Part shown: positions 1 to 7,105 of the stretch, piece after piece
How the letters are laid out: each line of letters begins with the position of its first letter
Numbering within the stretch: the stretch's first letter is position 1
Assembly: GCA_003248805.1 (NCBI GenBank)
Contig: QFQY01000104.1
Location: 1-7,105 of the forward strand
Source of the DNA: Chelatococcus sp.
GTDB taxonomy: Bacteria; Pseudomonadota; Alphaproteobacteria; Rhizobiales; Beijerinckiaceae
DNA: 7,105 nucleotides
Reading direction: 5' to 3'
Made by a program: the position numbers and the translations under genes
Notes under the pieces: generated by a model
The model's database searches: none
What the model saw: only the letters and a program-made list of their open reading frames with translations
Told to the model about the DNA's origin: nothing

Positions 1-1009
<1,009 letters not shown>

Positions 1010-1045
1010 TGGAGCGCTCTGTCTTCCTGGAGTCCGGGCAGCCGC

Positions 1046-1516
1046 TTACCAGCGGTAGTGCGAGAAGGCGCGGTTGGCTTCCGCCATCCGGTGGGTGTCT
1101 TCACGCTTCTTGACGGCGTTGCCGCGGTTGTTGGCGGCGTCCATCAGCTCCGAGGAGAGCCGCTCCACCATGGTCTTGTCGTTACGGCTGCGGGCAGCCG
1201 AGATCAGCCAGCGGATCGCCAGCGCCTGACGGCGTTCGGTGCGAACCTCGACCGGAACCTGATAGGTCGCGCCACCGACGCGACGCGAACGCACCTCGAT
1301 CGCCGGGGCGACGTTCTCGAGCGCGCTCTTGAAGACCGCGAGCGGGTCGCCCTTGGTCTTGGTCTCGATGATGTCGAAGGCGCCATAGACGATCCGCTCG
1401 GCGGTCGACTTCTTGCCCTCGTACATGACGGAGTTCATGAACTTCGTCACGATCACGTCGCCGAACTTCGGGTCCGGGATGATTTCACGCTTTTCGGCGC
1501 TATGGCGGCGGGACAT
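1046..1516 (-). CDS. rpsG: 30S ribosomal protein S7
   Basis: S7 is a primary 16S rRNA-binding protein that nucleates assembly of the 30S head and lies near the E-site tRNA and mRNA exit. The 156-residue product has the normal bacterial length and is recognisable throughout: MSRRHSAEKREIIPDPKFGD at the N-terminus, the basic RSRRVGGATYQVPVEV segment (about residues 76-91), and the C-terminal MAEANRAFSHYRW. The ATG at 1516 follows GGAGA (1524-1528) with a 7-base gap, which fixes the start. It sits 72 bases downstream of rpsL and 36 bases upstream of fusA on the same strand, the classical str order. In E. coli S7 represses its own operon by binding the rpsL-rpsG spacer. The spacer here can also form a hairpin, annotated separately, so similar feedback is plausible but inferred. 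Confidence 0.98.
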   Translation of the reverse strand: MSRRHSAEKREIIPDPKFGDVIVTKFMNSVMYEGKKSTAERIVYGAFDIIETKTKGDPLAVFKSALENVAPAIEVRSRRVGGATYQVPVEVRTERRQALAIRWLISAARSRNDKTMVERLSSELMDAANNRGNAVKKREDTHRMAEANRAFSHYRW

Positions 1517-1550
1517 CGTCTAGTCTCCGGTCAAATCTTTAACGCTGCGA

Positions 1551-1578
1551 ACCGGCTCGGGCGGAACACCCCGCCGGT
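1551..1578 (-). promoter_or_regulatory. Bulged hairpin in the rpsL-rpsG spacer, candidate S7 autoregulatory site
   Basis: On the minus-strand transcript, ACCGGC (1578-1573) pairs perfectly with GCCGGT (1556-1551). Inside it, GGG (1572-1570 complement read) can pair with CCC across 1561-1559, leaving a two-base GA bulge and an eight-base loop, GUGUUCCG. It starts about 10 bases after the rpsL stop and ends 34 bases before the rpsG start. An alternative five-pair stem, GGCGG/CCGCC, competes for the same bases. There is no U-tract, so it does not look like a terminator. The position matches where E. coli S7 binds to repress translation. The pairing is read directly from the sequence; the regulatory role is inference. 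Confidence 0.4.
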
Positions 1579-1588
1579 CTGGCAGAAC

Positions 1589-1960
1589 TTACTTCGGACG
1601 CTTGGCGCCGTACTTCGAACGGCGCTGCTTGCGGTTCTTGACGCCCTGGGTGTCGAGCACGCCGCGCAGGATGTGATAGCGCACGCCGGGAAGGTCCTTC
1701 ACGCGGCCGCCGCGGATCATCACCACGGAGTGCTCCTGAAGGTTGTGGCCCTCGCCCGGGATGTAGCCGATCACCTCGAAGCCGTTGGTCAGGCGAACCT
1801 TCGCAACCTTACGCAGAGCGGAGTTCGGCTTCTTCGGCGTCGTCGTGTAGACGCGCGTGCAGACGCCGCGCTTCTGCGGGCAGGACTCGAGCGCCGGAGC
1901 GGTGTTGCGCGCCTTGACGGGCGACCGCGGCTTGCGGATGAGCTGGCTGATTGTCGGCAT
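1589..1960 (-). CDS. rpsL: 30S ribosomal protein S12
   Basis: S12 lies at the decoding centre of the 30S subunit and contributes to tRNA selection and fidelity; it is the classical streptomycin-resistance locus. The 123-residue product is full length, starting MPTISQLIRKPRSPVKARN and ending RKQRRSKYGAKRPK. The conserved TTTPKKPNSALRK segment (residues 39-51) and the loop GRVKDLPGVRYH (85-96) are intact. Lys43 and Lys88, the usual sites of resistance substitutions, are both wild type, so no rpsL-type streptomycin resistance is predicted. Asp89 is the position that is beta-methylthiolated in E. coli. The ATG at 1960 follows GAGAGG (1968-1973) at a 7-base gap. It is the first gene of the str operon here. 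Its promoter must lie in the 242-base divergent region upstream, because the rpoC terminator and two opposite-strand genes separate it from rpoBC. Confidence 0.98.
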   Translation of the reverse strand: MPTISQLIRKPRSPVKARNTAPALESCPQKRGVCTRVYTTTPKKPNSALRKVAKVRLTNGFEVIGYIPGEGHNLQEHSVVMIRGGRVKDLPGVRYHILRGVLDTQGVKNRKQRRSKYGAKRPK

Positions 1961-2202
1961 TTAACGGCCTCTCGCCCCAGTTGAGCGTCTTGAAATTCTC
2001 TGGTCGCACTCCGGCACCGAAACCGCATATGGCAAAACGAAACCACGCCATCGGCCCCACTTCAGGGCCTCAGGCGCGCTCGCAAAGCAGAGGAACACGG
2101 AAAATCCGTGTTCATGCATCCTGCCATGTCGTCAATCGACGCTGGAATTCCGACGGAGTTTCGGTCGCGTAACTCGCTCGCAGCAGAGGCGGAGCGACAG
2201 AC
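1961..2202. promoter_or_regulatory. Divergent upstream region holding the rpsL leader and probable promoter
   Basis: These 242 bases contain no credible gene and must carry the promoter of the str operon on the minus strand. The only recognisable -35-like hexamer I see is TTGACG (minus strand, 2135-2130). Its -10 would fall at about 2112-2107, reading AACACG, which is a poor match, so the promoter call is weak. That putative -10 overlaps the inverted repeat at 2093-2113. The rpsL ribosome binding site GAGAGG lies at 1968-1973. No tRNA, riboswitch or terminator with a U-tract is evident. Promoters for the plus-strand pair could lie here or between 2203 and 2358; I could not identify one. Confidence 0.4.
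2093..2113. repeat. Perfect 9-bp inverted repeat with 3-base spacer in the rpsL upstream region
   Basis: The arms GAACACGGA (2093-2101) and TCCGTGTTC (2105-2113) are exact reverse complements around AAA. No T-tract follows on either strand, so an intrinsic terminator is unlikely. A three-base loop makes a tight RNA hairpin, and the symmetry would equally suit a dimeric DNA-binding protein. It lies 133 bases upstream of the rpsL start and about 250 bases upstream of the likely start of the plus-strand exported protein. The symmetry is visible in the sequence; any function is inferred. Confidence 0.5.
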
Positions 2203-2347
2203 GTGTCCGACAACCGTCGACAGTGGCGCGCTTATGACTCAACGGGAGATTCGCGTCAACCCCTGAATGATCGTCGACCGCGGCAAGACTTGCCGATTAT
2301 CACTGGGATGATCGCGGATCGGCCGATGGCGGCCGACCCTGCGTCGC

Positions 2348-2352
2348 GGGAG
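2348..2352 (+). promoter_or_regulatory. Ribosome binding site that decides the start at 2359
   Basis: GGGAG lies six bases before ATG 2359. The in-frame GTG at 2203 and the ATGs at 2308 and 2326 have no comparable purine-rich element at proper spacing. Together with the signal peptide that begins exactly at 2359, this favours 2359 as the true start. Confidence 0.65.
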
Positions 2353-2358
2353 CAGGCT

Positions 2359-2862
2359 ATGCGGATCGTCCTGGCGGCTTCGGTCGCATTTCTCACCTTT
2401 CCGGCGCAGACCGCAAGGGCGGATTCGACCTGCGACGTGATCACGAGAGCGATGCTGGCGGTCGCCGATCAGCCGGTTCGTCAACGTATGCTGCAGGGGC
2501 CGCCCGGCCGCGAGACCGTCCTGATGGAGAGCCTCGCCCTGAAGGACGCGATGTTCTTGCGCGACACCGACAGCGGCCGCTGGACCCGGATGCCGATCGG
2601 CCGCGCCGAGATGCGCCTCATGGCCGAGGCCGCGCTGGCGAAGTTGCCGCTGAGCGCGTGCTCCGGCCCGCGCGCAGGGGATGACGGCGGCACTCCGGTC
2701 CTTGTCTACGACTATACCCAGCCCAATCCGCTGAAGCCCTCCGAACCCTCGCGCAGCACGATCTGGATCGGCAAGGCCGATGGCCGGCTCAGGCGCATCG
2801 TGCTGTCGGACGGCAGCTACCAGACCATCGAATACGGTGACTTCGCCGCGCCTGCGCCCTGA
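2359..2862 (+). CDS. Small exported protein of unknown function
   Basis: I do not recognise this 167-residue protein by name. Starting at ATG 2359, it has a short positive N-terminus, a hydrophobic core (residues 3-16) and a type-I signal peptidase site after Ala-Arg-Ala21, so the mature ~146-residue protein should be periplasmic. There is no lipobox. The mature part has an alpha-helical first half (about 25-97) with two cysteines, C25 and C101, that could form a disulfide. A proline/glycine-rich linker follows, then strand-like segments: PVLVYDYT (113-120), TIWIGKADGRLRRIVL (134-149) and YQTIEYGDFAAP (154-165). The pattern Trp-Ile-x-x-x-Asp-Gly-x-x-Arg-Arg and the terminal Tyr-Gly-Asp-Phe resemble the curved-sheet ends of LolA-like periplasmic proteins, but that is only a resemblance. 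The same frame extends upstream to GTG 2203, giving 52 low-complexity basic residues ahead of the signal peptide, which is probably not translated. It precedes the ompA-like gene by 20 bases and is likely co-transcribed with it. Confidence 0.8.
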   Translation: MRIVLAASVAFLTFPAQTARADSTCDVITRAMLAVADQPVRQRMLQGPPGRETVLMESLALKDAMFLRDTDSGRWTRMPIGRAEMRLMAEAALAKLPLSACSGPRAGDDGGTPVLVYDYTQPNPLKPSEPSRSTIWIGKADGRLRRIVLSDGSYQTIEYGDFAAPAP

Positions 2863-2882
2863 CATCGAACCGACGAGCGACC

Positions 2883-3872
2883 ATGAGCACCCTGCGCCAT
2901 CTGCCGACCTCCGCCCTCCTCTGCACGCTGACGGCTTTCCCCGCCCTGGCCGCCGACGCCACCGGCTGCCGGGACGTCGCCGGGCTGAAGCGCTTCGAAG
3001 GTTCCGAGATCGTCCAGTGCGACGGCCGCAACTTCGCGGAATACGCCCTGCCTCTCGGCGCGGCCAAGACCTTCGACCATGCGAGCAAGCGCGGGGGTTT
3101 CGAGACGAAGCGCGATCTGGAGGGCCGGCTCGTCCGCAATCTCTACCTCGTGCCCCCCGGCCCGTCCTCGGTCGAAGTCTTCCGCAACTACAAGGCCGAG
3201 CTGGCGGAGAAGGGCTTCACGGTGCTCTTCGAAGGCAAGCAGGGTGAGCTCGGCTACTGGATGGGCACTGTCTTCGGCGAGAGCGGTCCGGGCGGCCAGT
3301 TGCTGCAGTATAGCGGTAACGAAGCCCGTTATGTCGCAGCCGAAAGGGAGGCGGACGGCGTCAAGACCAGTCTGGCGATCTATGTCGTCGAGTATGCGGA
3401 CGGCTACAATCCGAAGCTGAAGCCGCGGAAGGGCCAGGTGCTGGTTCGGACCGACGCGGTCGAGGCCGGCGAGCTGAAGCAGCAGATGGTCGTGGTATCG
3501 GCGGCGGAGATCGCACGCGGGCTCGATCAGTCCGGCAAGGTCGCGCTCTATGGCATCTTCTTCGATTTCAACAAGGCGAGCCTCCAGCCGCAGTCCCGGC
3601 CCACGCTCGACGAGATCGCGAAATATCTGAAGGCCAATGCGGCGCAGAAGCTCCATGTCGTAGGCCACACCGACTCGGTCGGCGGAGTCGAGCCCAATCA
3701 GAAGCTCTCGCAGGATCGGGCAGCCGCCGTGGTCGCCGAACTCGTGAAGTCCTACGGGGTCGCCCCGGCGCGGCTGAGACCCGCCGGCGTCGGCCTGCTG
3801 GCCCCGGTCGCCACCAATGCGACGGAGGACGGCCGCGCGAAGAACCGGCGGGTCGAACTGCTGCCGCAGTGA
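2883..3872 (+). CDS. OmpA-family envelope protein with DUF4892-like N-terminal domain
   Basis: This 329-residue exported protein probably anchors to peptidoglycan from the periplasm or outer membrane. A signal peptide (residues 1-23) ends in Ala-Leu-Ala before ADATGC. The region from about 29 to 185 resembles DUF4892: YALPLG (54-59), LEGRLVRNLYLVPPG (79-93), EVFRNYKAEL (98-107) and GFTVLFEG (111-118). Cysteines 29 and 46 could form a disulfide. The C-terminal region (about 218-329) is an OmpA_C domain: IFFDFNKASLQPQS (225-238), GHTDSVGG (261-268) with Asp264, QDRAAAV with Arg279, and NRRVEL (321-326). Asp264 and Arg279 correspond to the residue pair that binds diaminopimelate in OmpA-like domains. 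There is no N-terminal eight-stranded barrel as in classical OmpA. The ATG at 2883 has only a weak GACGAG-like ribosome binding site, consistent with translation coupled to the gene 20 bases upstream. The precise role is unknown; the domain calls rest on motif recognition. Confidence 0.9.
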   Translation: MSTLRHLPTSALLCTLTAFPALAADATGCRDVAGLKRFEGSEIVQCDGRNFAEYALPLGAAKTFDHASKRGGFETKRDLEGRLVRNLYLVPPGPSSVEVFRNYKAELAEKGFTVLFEGKQGELGYWMGTVFGESGPGGQLLQYSGNEARYVAAEREADGVKTSLAIYVVEYADGYNPKLKPRKGQVLVRTDAVEAGELKQQMVVVSAAEIARGLDQSGKVALYGIFFDFNKASLQPQSRPTLDEIAKYLKANAAQKLHVVGHTDSVGGVEPNQKLSQDRAAAVVAELVKSYGVAPARLRPAGVGLLAPVATNATEDGRAKNRRVELLPQ

Positions 3873-3970
3873 CCGGTCGACCCCACGCCGCATCGGCACG
3901 TCGACGCCGATAACCCCATGGACGATGACCGAGCCGGGGCCGGATGCGCTGTCATCTCAGGTCCGCGGTC

Positions 3971-4007
3971 ACAAAGAAAAGGGCCGGCCCCGAGGGGCCG
4001 GCCCTTT
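3971..4007 (-). terminator. Factor-independent terminator of rpoC, possibly bidirectional
   Basis: The arms AAAGGGCCGGCCCC (3978-3991) and GGGGCCGGCCCTTT (3994-4007) are exact reverse complements. Opening the innermost pair gives a 13-bp, very GC-rich stem with a four-base loop. On the minus strand the stem runs straight into TTTTCTTTGT (3980-3971), a good U-tract, and it begins 40 bases after the rpoC stop codon, so it should terminate rpoBC transcription. On the plus strand only TTT follows, about 105 bases beyond the ompA-like stop, so termination in that direction is possible but weaker. Confidence 0.9.
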
Positions 4008-4021
4008 CCATGACCTGACCG

Positions 4022-4039
4022 GCGCCGGGCGACCGGCGC
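4022..4039. repeat. Short GC hairpin just after the rpoC stop
   Basis: GCGCCGG (4022-4028) and CCGGCGC (4033-4039) are perfect complements around the four-base loop GCGA. The stem ends eight bases from the rpoC stop codon and lies between it and the main terminator. It has no U-tract. It could protect the transcript 3' end or simply reflect the high GC content. Confidence 0.4.
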
Positions 4040-4046
4040 GCGAAGG

Positions 4047-7105
<3,059 letters not shown>

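Noticed and set aside
2203..2358. GTG at 2203 as the start of the small exported protein, adding 52 residues
   Set aside because: The added segment is charged and would bury the signal peptide. The GTG lacks a well-placed ribosome binding site, while ATG 2359 has GGGAG six bases upstream and begins the signal peptide directly.
2239..2865. A 208-codon minus-strand open frame opposite the small exported protein
   Set aside because: It is Arg/Gly/His-rich with no signal or motif, while the plus-strand frame has a proper ribosome binding site, signal peptide and spacing to the next gene.
2817..3899. A 360-codon minus-strand open frame opposite the ompA-like gene
   Set aside because: The plus-strand frame has a signal peptide and intact OmpA_C motifs. 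The antisense product has no domain I recognise and is explained by codon bias.
3873..3970. A separate terminator for the ompA-like gene right after its stop
   Set aside because: Only scattered short complements such as GACCG/CGGTC are present, with long loops and no T-run.

Overview
This is ordinary core-genome DNA from a GC-rich alphaproteobacterium, most likely a member of the Hyphomicrobiales (Rhizobiales) of the Bosea/Methylobacterium kind. The assignment is inferred from high GC with strong G/C preference at third codon positions, from the sequences of S12, S7, EF-G and RpoC, and from the order rpoC - rpsL - rpsG - fusA. I cannot fix the genus without a database search.

Layout. The right side (4047-7105, minus strand) is the C-terminal 1018 residues of rpoC, the RNA polymerase beta' subunit, with its 5' end beyond the window. 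It ends in a strong factor-independent terminator at 3971-4007. The left side (1-1960, minus strand) is the start of the str operon: rpsL (S12), rpsG (S7) and the first half of fusA (EF-G), which runs off the left edge. Between them, on the opposite strand, lies a compact two-gene unit at 2359-3872. It encodes a small unrecognised exported protein and an OmpA-family protein with a DUF4892-like N-terminal half and a C-terminal peptidoglycan-binding domain. The pair is convergent with rpoC and divergent from rpsL.

How the genes work together. The minus-strand genes supply transcription (RpoC) and translation (S12, S7, EF-G), and would be co-ordinated with growth rate. The rpsL-rpsG spacer can fold into a bulged hairpin, placed where S7 acts as a translational repressor in E. 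coli. The plus-strand pair consists of two proteins with signal peptides that probably act in the cell envelope. Nothing in the sequence links them functionally to the neighbouring genes. The 242-base gap between rpsL and the start of the plus-strand region carries a perfect 9-bp inverted repeat that could be a regulatory site.

I found no mobile element, CRISPR array, tRNA, rRNA or clear sign of horizontal transfer, and no convincing new system. The most notable points are the envelope gene pair inside the RNA polymerase/ribosomal cluster, the unrecognised small exported protein, and the two candidate RNA/DNA structures around rpsL and rpsG.
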